Shown piece after piece: positions 44,167 through 53,328 of a stretch of DNA of 64,000 nucleotides. The stretch's first letter is position 1; each line of letters begins with the position of its first letter. The DNA comes from JAADJA01 sp963840975 (GTDB taxonomy: Bacteria > Bacteroidota > Bacteroidia > Bacteroidales > JAADJA01): the NCBI GenBank assembly GCA_963840975.1, contig CAWJBC010000011.1, positions 248,001-312,000 on the forward strand, written 5' to 3'. Position numbers and translations under genes: made by a program. Below the pieces are notes generated by a model. It ran no database searches and was not told the origin of the DNA. It was given only the letters and a program-made list of their open reading frames with translations.

Positions 44167-45843
44167 TTATTTCTTGAAAAGTTTATTGGTTTCTGTGCTG
44201 TATTCAGTTGTCACCTTTAAGATGTAAAAACCTGTTGAAAGAGCATCCAATTTATTTAAAACCACCCGGCTTTCGTTGGCTGAATAATCATTTTCTGAAA
44301 CTATTTTCCCTGTTATATCCATTAACATGATGTGCTTTAAAATTGAATTGCCATCATTTAGTTTAATGGTAATTTCGTCACTAAATGGATTTGGATAAAC
44401 CGAAACTGCTTCAGCAGGGCTGATTTTGTTATCAATGATGGTTAAAATGCTGTTGGCAAGAGCATAGTCAGGTATACCGTAACCCAACTCAAAATCAGGG
44501 TTGTTGGCTTGGGATCCGCTGAGCTGAATCGCATCCATAATTTCGGTATTTCGTTTATTGGGATTGGCTTGCCACAGACATGCCACCATGCCGGCAGTTA
44601 TGGGTGAAGAAAATGATGTTCCGCTGCCTGAACTAACATCACCCGTCCAGGGATCAATTATAGTGGAGCCTTGTCCCTGGGCAACCACGTTGGGTTTTAT
44701 CCTTCCATCCGAAGTAGGGCCGGTTGAACTGAATGAAGCATAATTACCTGAACTATTCACCGCGCCTATTGAAAATACGCTGTCGCCATCAGCCGGTGCA
44801 CCGATGTATTGCCAGAAACCTCCACCTGAATTTCCGGCGCTGTTAACTACTATCATTCCTTTGCTTACAGCTATGTCAGCGCCAATGGTAACGGGGGCAG
44901 TATTGCCGTTCATATCAGAATAACTGTGGTCAAGATCAGGATTGTCGAATGTGGTATAACCCAATGATGAGTTGATGATATCGGCTCCGAGGCTATCAGC
45001 AAATTCGGCTCCCGAAACCCAGTTTAACTCTTCTATCAGGTATTCCGACTCGCCATCTTCCGTACGAATGAGCCAGTAATCAGCTTTTGGAGCAGTTCCA
45101 ACAATATTACCCGGCCAGTTGCCACCCATTGTGGATAAAACCATCGTTCCATGGTAGTGTGAATCAAAAATATTCGGGTTTGCAGGACTAACAAAATCTC
45201 TTGTCCCTAAAATCTGGTTGTTATTCCACAGACTGTCAAAAACGCCAATGTCGTCGGCATTAAGGAATCCAGCATCCAGCACAGCAATTATCATTCCTGC
45301 TCCATCGTAACCCATATCATGCAACACTTCACCATTCAGCATGTGGATTTGGTTGTAAGCATTACCGTAATTATAGCTATTGCTTGATGAAATGGATTTT
45401 AATGAATTATCTTCCGGAACTTGTGAATATGTTTCATTGGCGAAGAATGGTTTTACCGATTCACCTGCGGGTTTATTTCCACCATTCAATTTTGCCACGG
45501 ATTCGACAAACGGGAACTGCTCAATCTCACTCAGTGCAATAGCATCAGTTGAATAAATGGTTACCGAATTAAACCATTTTGAAGCATTGAGAATGGTAAC
45601 ACCCGTACCGGCAACCGCATCAAGGTATTGCGGATTGACCGGCAGGTCATTCTCCTTGATCTCAATTCCAAAGAAACTTCTTCTGTCAATGGCTCGTTGT
45701 GATAAATAAGACTGAGGATTATTGATGGAATAAGGTGAATTATTTTTGTCGGTAAATTTTACCCAATACTTATCAGGTGCAACCTGGGCAAAAGAACCGA
45801 CAACGGTTCCAATCAGACAAAAAACCAATAAAAAGTTTCTCAT
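44167..45843 (-). CDS. Type IX-secreted subtilisin-like serine peptidase
   Basis: About 558 residues. Signal peptide MRNFLLVFCLIGTVVGSFAQ; S8 peptidase domain with the triad in IAVLDAGF (Asp), SHYHGTMVLST (His) and SGTSFSSPITAGMVA (Ser), oxyanion Asn in VNSAGNSGGG; then a type IX sorting domain (VSVYPNPFSDEITIKL ... STGFYILKVTTE). Expected to be an extracellular peptidase. The frame extends to a TTG overlapping the -7 element CAAAAATA (45865-45872), so ATG 45843 is chosen. Confidence 0.93.
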   Translation of the reverse strand: MRNFLLVFCLIGTVVGSFAQVAPDKYWVKFTDKNNSPYSINNPQSYLSQRAIDRRSFFGIEIKENDLPVNPQYLDAVAGTGVTILNASKWFNSVTIYSTDAIALSEIEQFPFVESVAKLNGGNKPAGESVKPFFANETYSQVPEDNSLKSISSSNSYNYGNAYNQIHMLNGEVLHDMGYDGAGMIIAVLDAGFLNADDIGVFDSLWNNNQILGTRDFVSPANPNIFDSHYHGTMVLSTMGGNWPGNIVGTAPKADYWLIRTEDGESEYLIEELNWVSGAEFADSLGADIINSSLGYTTFDNPDLDHSYSDMNGNTAPVTIGADIAVSKGMIVVNSAGNSGGGFWQYIGAPADGDSVFSIGAVNSSGNYASFSSTGPTSDGRIKPNVVAQGQGSTIIDPWTGDVSSGSGTSFSSPITAGMVACLWQANPNKRNTEIMDAIQLSGSQANNPDFELGYGIPDYALANSILTIIDNKISPAEAVSVYPNPFSDEITIKLNDGNSILKHIMLMDITGKIVSENDYSANESRVVLNKLDALSTGFYILKVTTEYSTETNKLFKK

Positions 45844-45990
45844 TGTATTCAATTTTAATTTTTGCAAAAATAAGAAAATAAGCGCGGTTAATTAACTTTT
45901 GCTTTAGAATTCAGGTTTCCTTCATTTTTCGTGCATTGATGGAAACAAAACGCAGGGATGATATTTTAGATTCCGAATAGAAATTGATTA

Positions 45991-46023
45991 TTGAAAAATC
46001 GAAAAGATTAAAGGCTATTTTTG
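45991..46023 (+). promoter_or_regulatory. Promoter of trmD
   Basis: TTG (45991-45993), 22 bases, TATTTTTG (46016-46023). Excludes the upstream TTG 45984 as the start of trmD. Confidence 0.5.
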
Positions 46024-46046
46024 CAAAAAATCCGATAGTAAAGATT

Positions 46047-46736
46047 ATGCAGATTGACATCCTTACGCTGTTCCCCGAAATGTTTGAAGGTCCTTTCAGC
46101 CATTCCATTATAAAAAGAGGCATCGAAAAAGGAATAGTAGGAATCCATATTATCAATATCCGGGATTACAGTACAAACAAGCATAAAAGGGTGGATGATT
46201 ATCCTTATGGAGGAGGCTCGGGTATGGTAATGATGATAGAACCAATCGCAGCCTGCATCGAGGACCTTCAATCAAAAAGGGTTTATGATGAGGTTATTTA
46301 TCTGAGTCCGGATGGCACCCTTCTCAATCAGAAAATCGCCAACCGGATTTCGACATGTACAAACCTGATTTTTCTTTGCGGACATTATAAAGGCATTGAT
46401 GAGCGGATACGCGAACGATTTATTACAATGGAAATTTCGATAGGCAATTATGTCCTTTCAGGTGGAGAACTTGCGGCTGCTGTTCTTACCGATACCATAG
46501 TCAGACTCATCCCCGGAGTGTTGAATGACGAAACTTCAGCACTCTCCGATTCATTTCAGGATGACCTTATTTCACCACCTGTTTATACCCGCCCGGCTGA
46601 TTTTGAAGGAATGAAGGTTCCTGATATTTTGCTTTCGGGTAACGATAAAGAGATCAACAACTGGCGATTGAACCAGGCCATCGAACGAACAAAAGAAAGG
46701 CGACCAGAGATTTTCGACCGCGATAATGAATTCTGA
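46047..46736 (+). CDS. trmD: tRNA (guanine37-N1)-methyltransferase
   Basis: SPOUT enzyme that forms m1G37 in tRNAs and so prevents frameshifting. 229 residues; MQIDILTLFPEMFEGPF start, LCGHYKGIDERI and the knot motif EISIGNYVLSGGELAA. Followed by rplS, which has a separate promoter. Confidence 0.96.
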   Translation: MQIDILTLFPEMFEGPFSHSIIKRGIEKGIVGIHIINIRDYSTNKHKRVDDYPYGGGSGMVMMIEPIAACIEDLQSKRVYDEVIYLSPDGTLLNQKIANRISTCTNLIFLCGHYKGIDERIRERFITMEISIGNYVLSGGELAAAVLTDTIVRLIPGVLNDETSALSDSFQDDLISPPVYTRPADFEGMKVPDILLSGNDKEINNWRLNQAIERTKERRPEIFDRDNEF

Positions 46737-46788
46737 ATGCTACTGTTACAGCCATTATTTAAAAATTCAAATTTTTTTTTAAATATTC

Positions 46789-46820
46789 TTGATCTTGTAA
46801 AAAATATAGGCGTATATTTG
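46789..46820 (+). promoter_or_regulatory. Promoter of rplS
   Basis: TTG (46789-46791), 21 bases, TATATTTG (46813-46820), 38 bases before the ATG. Confidence 0.6.
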
Positions 46821-46858
46821 CACCCATTTTCAGAGGAAACAGCATAAAACATAGAGTG

Positions 46859-47212
46859 ATGAGTAAGAATGAGTTATTAAGTTACGTAGAAGAGCAGATA
46901 CAGCAAAAAGAATTCCCCGCATTTAAAGCCGGTGATACCGTTACTGTAAAATATAAAATTATTGAAGGAAGTAAAGAGCGGATTCAAAATTTCCAGGGAG
47001 TTGTGCTTCAGCGCAAAGGAACTGGTAAAACTGAAACCTTCACAGTAAGAAAAATTTCAGGGAACATTGGCGTGGAAAGAATATTTCCTGTTGCATCTCC
47101 ATTCATTGACACAATTGAAGTGAACAAAAGAGGTGTCGTGCGCAGGGCAAGAATTTTCTACCTCAGAGGACTCAGGGGTAAAAAATCGAGAATCAAGGAA
47201 AAAAGATACTAA
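46859..47212 (+). CDS. rplS: 50S ribosomal protein L19
   Basis: 117 residues at the 30S-50S interface; FKAGDTVTVKYKIIEGSKER, IQNFQGVVLQRKG, RRARIFYLRGLRGKKSRIKE. ATG 46859 is preferred to the GTG one codon earlier. Confidence 0.97.
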   Translation: MSKNELLSYVEEQIQQKEFPAFKAGDTVTVKYKIIEGSKERIQNFQGVVLQRKGTGKTETFTVRKISGNIGVERIFPVASPFIDTIEVNKRGVVRRARIFYLRGLRGKKSRIKEKRY

Positions 47213-47232
47213 TAAAGAAATATGCTTTGCTG

Positions 47233-47264
47233 AAAAGTCCTGCTTAAACAGGGCTTTTTTGTTT
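47233..47264 (+). terminator. Terminator after rplS
   Basis: AAAAGTCCTG / CAGGGCTTTT (one wobble) with a six-base loop and a T-rich tail. Confidence 0.8.
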
Positions 47265-47370
47265 TTATAGAAGTTCATGCTTTAAAAAAAATAGTACGGA
47301 CAATGCCAATGATGATTAATTTTATGCCATAATCAAAAGTCGAAATGGTCTTTCTAAATTTCCGCAAAAA

Positions 47371-47727
47371 ATGGTTAAAGAAAATCAATTTAAAAAAAGA
47401 ATTGCAAGTTTTAATTTTGCATTCAGAGGTATTGGTTATATGGTCCGCACACAAAAAAATGCTTTGATCCATTTGATGGCTGCTATAGTTGTAGTTATCT
47501 TCGGCTTTTTGTATCAATTGGAAAGGCAGGAATGGTGCCTGATCATTTTTGCCATTGGGCTGGTAATCATGGCTGAATTATTCAATACCGCCATTGAGTT
47601 TTTAACTGATCTTGTATCACCCGACTATCATGAAAAAGCCGGCAGAGCAAAGGACATAGCTGCCGGGGCTGTGCTTGGTAGCAGCCATCGTAGCGGCAAT
47701 CATTGGCTTGATAATCTTTATACCTAA
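47371..47727 (+). CDS. dgkA: Diacylglycerol/undecaprenol kinase with a frameshift before its last helix
   Basis: Small membrane kinase of the Gram-positive DgkA type that phosphorylates undecaprenol or diacylglycerol. Two membrane helices and the catalytic region (IMAELFNTAIEFLTDLV, HEKAGRAKDIAAGAVL) are intact. After codon 102 the frame gives an unrelated polar tail (GSSHRSGNH). Dropping one G of the pair 47677-47678 restores VAAIVAAIIGLIIFIPKIL up to TAA 47735-47737, the expected third helix. So the gene is truncated as read: either a real mutation or a one-base sequence error. Confidence 0.88.
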   Translation: MVKENQFKKRIASFNFAFRGIGYMVRTQKNALIHLMAAIVVVIFGFLYQLERQEWCLIIFAIGLVIMAELFNTAIEFLTDLVSPDYHEKAGRAKDIAAGAVLGSSHRSGNHWLDNLYT

Positions 47728-47887
47728 AATACTATAAAATTTAAAGGGTTGAGATCTGTTGGGTCAAAGATTGGCTCAATGTAAAAGATTCCTTGCCTGA
47801 AAATATTCTCAATGCAAAAAGCCCGGCAGTTATCATATTGTTAGAATATGCTAACCCAATATCTCTTCTGAAACCGTTTGGTAAAAT

Positions 47888-49261
47888 CTATATTTCAAAT
47901 TTTTTCATCCTGCGGTCAAGGGATTGCCATGAAATATTTAGCAATTCAGCAGCTTTGGATTTATTGTTGTTCGCTCTGACAAGTGCTTTCCTGATAAGCC
48001 TAAATTCTGCTTGTTCCAAATCCCAGATTTCTTCACCGGGTTCTGTCGGTTCGTGTTTTGCAACAATATCCGGCGTTCCAACCTGAAAATCGGAAAGTTT
48101 CAAATGACCATTTTCACTCAGGATGAGTGCTCTTTCGACCAAATTACGCAATTCCCTGATGTTACCCGGAAAAGAATAGCTGGTAAGTTCTTTTGAAATA
48201 GCAGGGTCAATCTTTTTAAATGTTTTGCCCAGATGCTTTGTGTAAAAATCAATAAAATAATTGATCAGTAATGGAATATCTTCTTTGCGTTCGCGCAGGG
48301 GAGGAAGATCAATGATAAATGAACTTATCCGGTGATAAAGGTCAAGCCTGAACTGTTTGTTGTCGCTCATTTTCTTTATCTCCTGGTTGGATGCTGTAAT
48401 CACCCTGACGTCAACGTTGATCATTTCGTGTGATCCGATCCTTGAAACCTTTCTTTCTTCCAGAACGCGCAAGAGTTTGGCTTGCTGGCTCAATGGCATA
48501 TCGCCGATTTCATCTAAAAAAAGCGTTCCGTTATTTGCTATTTCAAACCAACCGGCTTTGTGCTCAATAGCGCCTGTATAAGATCCTTTTCTGTGACCAA
48601 AAAACTCACTTTCAAAAAGAGTTTCAGGGATAGCCGAACAGTTTACCGAATGGAAGTGCCGCGAACTACGCCGGCTCATGAAATGAATTCCACGTGCAAC
48701 CAACTCTTTTCCTGTACCGCTTTCACCCGTTATCAGAACCGTAGTATTATCAACATCTGCTACTTTTGCCATCATTGAAATTACATGCTTCATGGCTTCA
48801 CTTTTGCCAATAAGCTGATGACCTACACTTTTTTGAATTTCCTTTGATAAAAGGGAATAGTTTTTCTCTAATTCCTTATATTTTTGATTCAGATTAAGGT
48901 ACCTCGTAGTTCTCTGGATAGCAAGATTAATATCCATCAAACGGAAAGGTTTTGGGAAAAAGTCAGCGGCTCCGTTTCGCATGGCTTCTATAACGCTGGT
49001 CATATCACCATGACCCGAAATCATGATCACTTCAATATCGGGATGGGATTCTTTGATGATCTTAAGTGCCGACAGCCCATCCATTTCTGGCAACTTAATG
49101 TCGAGAATTACAAGATCAACCGGGTGTTCCTTCAATATTGCAAATGCTTCGGAAGGTAAACCCGCTTTGTAGATATGGTACTTATTTTGAATTAGAAATT
49201 CGCTTATCTCATCCCGCACTCTCTCTTCATCATCAACAACAAGTATTTTCAATTTTTCCAT
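47888..49261 (-). CDS. NtrC-family sigma54-dependent response regulator
   Basis: 457 residues: receiver (phospho-acceptor D54 in LVILDIKLPEMDG), AAA+ domain with Walker A GESGTGKE (179-186), sigma54-contact loop in the form GSYTGA (226-231, standard GAFTGA), Walker B TLFLDEIGD, and a Fis-type DNA-binding helix-turn-helix at the end (NKSKAAELLNISWQSLDRRM). Activates sigma54 promoters after phosphorylation. Lies 30 bases after its kinase gene, same strand. The target genes are unknown. Confidence 0.94.
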   Translation of the reverse strand: MEKLKILVVDDEERVRDEISEFLIQNKYHIYKAGLPSEAFAILKEHPVDLVILDIKLPEMDGLSALKIIKESHPDIEVIMISGHGDMTSVIEAMRNGAADFFPKPFRLMDINLAIQRTTRYLNLNQKYKELEKNYSLLSKEIQKSVGHQLIGKSEAMKHVISMMAKVADVDNTTVLITGESGTGKELVARGIHFMSRRSSRHFHSVNCSAIPETLFESEFFGHRKGSYTGAIEHKAGWFEIANNGTLFLDEIGDMPLSQQAKLLRVLEERKVSRIGSHEMINVDVRVITASNQEIKKMSDNKQFRLDLYHRISSFIIDLPPLRERKEDIPLLINYFIDFYTKHLGKTFKKIDPAISKELTSYSFPGNIRELRNLVERALILSENGHLKLSDFQVGTPDIVAKHEPTEPGEEIWDLEQAEFRLIRKALVRANNNKSKAAELLNISWQSLDRRMKKFEI

Positions 49262-49291
49262 TCCTGAGTATTATGTAGTGTTAATTTATTT

Positions 49292-50620
49292 TCAATTTCT
49301 TGGTAATGTAACGATTACACGAGTGTATTTGTTTACCTGGCTGTCAACCGTTATTTCTCCCTTCATCTCTTTGATAATACCGTATGAGATTGAAAGTCCA
49401 AGTCCTGTTCCGTGCTCCACATCTTTCGTTGTAAAAAACGGGTCGAATATATTTGATAGATTCTTTTTCGGAATCCCTGTTCCATTGTCTTCTATTTCAA
49501 ACACAACTTCCAAACCCCTGTTAAAACTGCTGATTGAGATGGATTTTTCAAAGTCATTATTTTTCAACCCCCGTGATCGTTCATCAACAGCATACTTTGC
49601 ATTCGAGAGCAGATTTAGTATTACTTGTTCAATGCGATATTTGTTACCAATGGTAAAACATTTTTCGTCAGAAAGATTAAGGTGAATGTTGATATTTTGG
49701 TTGTAATATTGCCGGCTTATCATTGACAGTGCGTCGTGGATAACCTCGTTTATATCCACTATTTCCGAGACAACCACTTCCTGATCGCGGGAGAATACCC
49801 TTACATGATTGATGATCTGCCGGATACGGTCAATGTCCTTAAACAATGCATTGATTTTATTTTTAAGGTATTCCTCTGATACTCCATCCAATGACATTTT
49901 GAAAAGGATGTTATCAAGACCCATTGAAATTCCGCCAAGCGGTTGGTTGATCTCATGTGATATGCCTGCTGCGAGTTCACCCATTGACTCCAGTTTCGAT
50001 TTCTGGATGAGCAATTGCTGTTGCTTCTGTCTTTTCTTGAGTTCCTCTTTTACTCTGTTTTCAAGGTTAAGATTCAATTCTTTTAATTCGGTTTCGGCTA
50101 ATATTTTCTCTTTGATCTCTTTTTGAAGATCCCTGGTTCGCTCCTCAATCCTGCGTTCAAGTTCTTCATTCAGATTCCTGAGGTTTTCTTCAGCTTCCTT
50201 TCTTTTTATCTCCTGATTTTCCACTTCCCGTTCGAGGAGGATGCTTTTCCCAAGTTCTTCAACCAGACCGGTGAGTTTTTTTGTTTCGACAGGCTTTAAC
50301 AGAAAACTGTTCACTCCGATCTTGATGGCATCCATGAAATATTCAGCTTCGCCATAAGCTGAAAGAATAACCAGTTTAACTACGCTGTCAATGTTTCGGA
50401 TGTGCTGCACCATTTCCAGTCCGTCCATTACCGGCATCATAATGTCGGTTATGATCAGATCGGGATTGCATTTTTTGTACATTTCGAGACCTTCCTTGCC
50501 ATTCTCAGCAATATAAAGCCGCTGGACAAATTTATCCAGTATCCTCTCATAAATCGCTCTCAGTAATTCCTCGTCTTCGACGAAAAGGAGAGTAATGTCT
50601 AATTTACCGTTGCTTTCCAA
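49292..50620 (-). CDS. Receiver-domain histidine kinase, partner of the NtrC-type regulator
   Basis: 442 residues, no membrane segments: an N-terminal receiver (D59 in LIITDIMMPVMDG), a long coiled coil (about 130-215), the phosphorylated H222 in ISHEINQPLGG, and an ATPase domain with NLLSNAKYAVDE, DNGTGIPKKN and GTGLGLS. The receiver before the kinase core suggests control by another kinase. No ATG is near the start; TTG 50620 is the best choice, without a clear Shine-Dalgarno site. Confidence 0.92.
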   Translation of the reverse strand: MESNGKLDITLLFVEDEELLRAIYERILDKFVQRLYIAENGKEGLEMYKKCNPDLIITDIMMPVMDGLEMVQHIRNIDSVVKLVILSAYGEAEYFMDAIKIGVNSFLLKPVETKKLTGLVEELGKSILLEREVENQEIKRKEAEENLRNLNEELERRIEERTRDLQKEIKEKILAETELKELNLNLENRVKEELKKRQKQQQLLIQKSKLESMGELAAGISHEINQPLGGISMGLDNILFKMSLDGVSEEYLKNKINALFKDIDRIRQIINHVRVFSRDQEVVVSEIVDINEVIHDALSMISRQYYNQNINIHLNLSDEKCFTIGNKYRIEQVILNLLSNAKYAVDERSRGLKNNDFEKSISISSFNRGLEVVFEIEDNGTGIPKKNLSNIFDPFFTTKDVEHGTGLGLSISYGIIKEMKGEITVDSQVNKYTRVIVTLPRN

Positions 50621-50788
50621 TGAATCATTATTTTTATTAGCGTAAATTTAGAAAAAGCCCCGACAATGATAACAAAATTATGAATTATACGATTCGAAAT
50701 CACATATCTTTGCACTTGTACGTTAATTCACCCAACAGGTTCGGAATAGCAAGAAAAAGAATTTATTAACAAAAATATTTTACCTTTT

Positions 50789-52447
50789 ATGAACCGATCA
50801 AACACTATAAAAACACTTCTTTCGCTTCTTTCTGTTTTAATCTTGTTTCCCCTTTTTGCCCAAAAAAAATATCCTCAGGACTATTTCATATCGCCCCTTG
50901 ATATTTCGCTTTATCTTTCTGGAACCTTTGGCGAATTACGAACCGACCATTTTCATTCAGGGATTGATATCCGCACCGGCGAAGTCGAAGGGTTAAACGT
51001 TTATGCTGTAGCCGATGGATATGTATCACGAATAAAGGTTTCATCCGGTGGTTATGGAAAGGCTATTTACATTACCCATCCCAATGGATACGTTTCGGTT
51101 TGCGGACATCTTCAGCAATTCAAGGGAGCAATTAGGGAGTATGTTAAAAATGAACAGTACCGCCGTGAATCATTTGAAGTTGATCTCTATCCTGACGCAG
51201 GAAGTATTGTCGTAAATCAGGGTGAAATAATTGCCTTGACTGGCGATAGTGGTGGCTCAGGAGGTCCTCACCTGCATTTTGAGATAAGGAGTGCCGGAAC
51301 TGAAAAACCCATCAATCCTTTGTTGTTCGGGTATAAGGTTGAAGACAATAGCCCTCCGGTTATCAATTTGCTCAAGGCATATCCCGCCGACAACAAATGC
51401 CTGATTAAGAACAGGAACAGTGAAGCTGAATTTTCCGTAAAGGGCAGCAATGGCAAATATTCACTTGCAGTTTCAGATACAATAACCATTACAGGGAAAG
51501 CCTTTTTTGGAATCAATACCATTGATCTGTTCAACAATGGCAATAACAAAAATGGTGTTTACTCCATAAAATTGATGCTGGATTCAGCTATCGTTTTTGA
51601 ACAAGTGATGGAAACCTTTTCGTTTGATGAAACCCGCTTTATCAATAGCATGATTGATTTTCCCGAATACATTACAAAGCAGAGAAGGGTTCAGAAATCA
51701 TACATTCAGCCCAACAATCAACTAAGTGTCTATCAAAATGTGAAAAACAAAGGTATCATTGAGTTTTCGGGCAATGAAGTTCATTCACTGATTTACCAGG
51801 TTGCTGATGCGGCAGGAAATACATCTTTATTATCCTTCAGAGTAAAGAGTAACCAAAGTAAATTAACAGAAGAAAGCGAAAATACGCCAACAACTGACGG
51901 CATCCTTTTTACCTGCAAAGGGATGAACAAGTTTGAAACGGATCAGATTAAATTTGAGGTACCCGGAACCGCGCTTTATGATACAATGTTGTTTGCATAC
52001 AAACTTTTACCACCTGTCAGCAAATCGTACTCGGCAGTCCATCAATTGCACAATGAGGAGGTTCCTCTTCATGTGAGATGTAATCTGAGCATCCGAACTG
52101 ATTTATTCCCACCGGAATTACAGAACAAAGCTCTGATTGCAAAGATTGAGGACGCCCAAAATCTGACTTCCACAGGCGGTAGCTGGGACAATGGATTTGT
52201 CACCACCCAGATCAGAGAATTCGGAAAATATTGCGTGGTGGTGGATACGCTTTCGCCCGGCATTGTTCCGGTAAATATCTCCAACAATAAAAATATTTCC
52301 GCACAAAGTTCTATACAATTGAAGATCACAGATGAATTGTCAGGTATCGAATCTTATCGCGGAACGTTCAATGGTAAATGGATATTGATGGACTACGATG
52401 CAAAGAACGATTTGCTTACTTATATTTATGATGAAAGGCTGTACTAA
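50789..52447 (+). CDS. Secreted M23 metallopeptidase with a frameshift at its C-terminus
   Basis: 552 residues as read: signal peptide (LLSLLSVLILFPLFAQ), then a lysostaphin-like M23 domain with HFHSGIDIR and GGPHLHFEI (zinc ligands), then beta-rich domains. Probable peptidoglycan endopeptidase or a regulator of one. The stop at 52445 interrupts the last domain. Skipping the T at 52442 gives TKGENIFELKVLDEKNN... to TGA 52524-52526, a natural continuation (YDERL-TKGENIF). Either a real lesion or a single-base error. TATCTTTG at 50705-50712 is a likely -7 element. Confidence 0.9.
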   Translation: MNRSNTIKTLLSLLSVLILFPLFAQKKYPQDYFISPLDISLYLSGTFGELRTDHFHSGIDIRTGEVEGLNVYAVADGYVSRIKVSSGGYGKAIYITHPNGYVSVCGHLQQFKGAIREYVKNEQYRRESFEVDLYPDAGSIVVNQGEIIALTGDSGGSGGPHLHFEIRSAGTEKPINPLLFGYKVEDNSPPVINLLKAYPADNKCLIKNRNSEAEFSVKGSNGKYSLAVSDTITITGKAFFGINTIDLFNNGNNKNGVYSIKLMLDSAIVFEQVMETFSFDETRFINSMIDFPEYITKQRRVQKSYIQPNNQLSVYQNVKNKGIIEFSGNEVHSLIYQVADAAGNTSLLSFRVKSNQSKLTEESENTPTTDGILFTCKGMNKFETDQIKFEVPGTALYDTMLFAYKLLPPVSKSYSAVHQLHNEEVPLHVRCNLSIRTDLFPPELQNKALIAKIEDAQNLTSTGGSWDNGFVTTQIREFGKYCVVVDTLSPGIVPVNISNNKNISAQSSIQLKITDELSGIESYRGTFNGKWILMDYDAKNDLLTYIYDERLY

Positions 52448-52542
52448 AGGAGAAAATATTTTTGAGTTGAAAGTTTTGGACGAAAAGAATAATGTTTCTA
52501 ATTATAAAACCAAATTGATTTATTGATCCAATTTTTATAACT

Positions 52543-53328
52543 ATGTCAATTCCGATTTACCAGGTGGATGCCTTTACCGGCAAAGTTTTCAGGGGAAATC
52601 CCGCGGCAGTTTGTCCGCTGGAATCATGGCTTGAAGATACAATACTTCAAAATATCGCACTTGAAAACAACCTGTCCGAAACGGCTTTCTTTGTCCGGAA
52701 AGAAGATCATTTTGAGATTAGGTGGTTTACGCCAAAAGTGGAAGTAAACCTCTGCGGACATGCTACCCTTGCTTCGGCGCATGTCATTTTTCAGCATCTG
52801 GGTTTTGAAAAAGAAGAAATTCATTTTCAATCAAAAAGCGGTTTACTGAAGGTTTATAAAAAGGGAGAATCGCTTGTCTTAGATTTTCCCACTGCCAAAG
52901 TAACTTCAGCCATCATCAAAAAAGAGTTGAGTAAAGCGCTTGGAAAAATTCCGGTAGCAGTTTACAAATCCGGACAGAAGCTGTTAGCCCTTTATGAGGA
53001 TGAGAAAACCATTGCCGCCATACAACCCGATTTTGAAAAGCTGAAACTTGTGGATTTCATGGGAGTGATTGTAACAGCCCCCTCCGACAGGGTTGATTTT
53101 GTGTCAAGGTTTTTTGCCCCGGCTGTTGGGATCAATGAAGATCCTGTTACCGGCTCTGCTCATACGCTGCTCATCCCTTTTTGGGCAGAAAGGCTGGGCA
53201 GGGAAAAGTTAAAAGCGCTGCAGATTTCATCCCGCGTTGGTGAACTGGATTGTGAACTGAAGGGTGACAGGGTGTTGATTGGCGGACAGGCTGTTACTTA
53301 TATGGTTGGGGAGATTGAATTGGATTAA
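52543..53328 (+). CDS. PhzF-family isomerase/epimerase
   Basis: 261 residues; YQVDAFTGKVFRGNPAAVCPL start with the catalytic glutamate in NNLSETAFFV, ending region FAPAVGINEDPVTGSAHTLL. Relatives catalyse isomerisation of small metabolites; most have no known substrate. The stop overlaps the convergent mechanosensitive-channel gene by four bases. Confidence 0.92.
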   Translation: MSIPIYQVDAFTGKVFRGNPAAVCPLESWLEDTILQNIALENNLSETAFFVRKEDHFEIRWFTPKVEVNLCGHATLASAHVIFQHLGFEKEEIHFQSKSGLLKVYKKGESLVLDFPTAKVTSAIIKKELSKALGKIPVAVYKSGQKLLALYEDEKTIAAIQPDFEKLKLVDFMGVIVTAPSDRVDFVSRFFAPAVGINEDPVTGSAHTLLIPFWAERLGREKLKALQISSRVGELDCELKGDRVLIGGQAVTYMVGEIELD

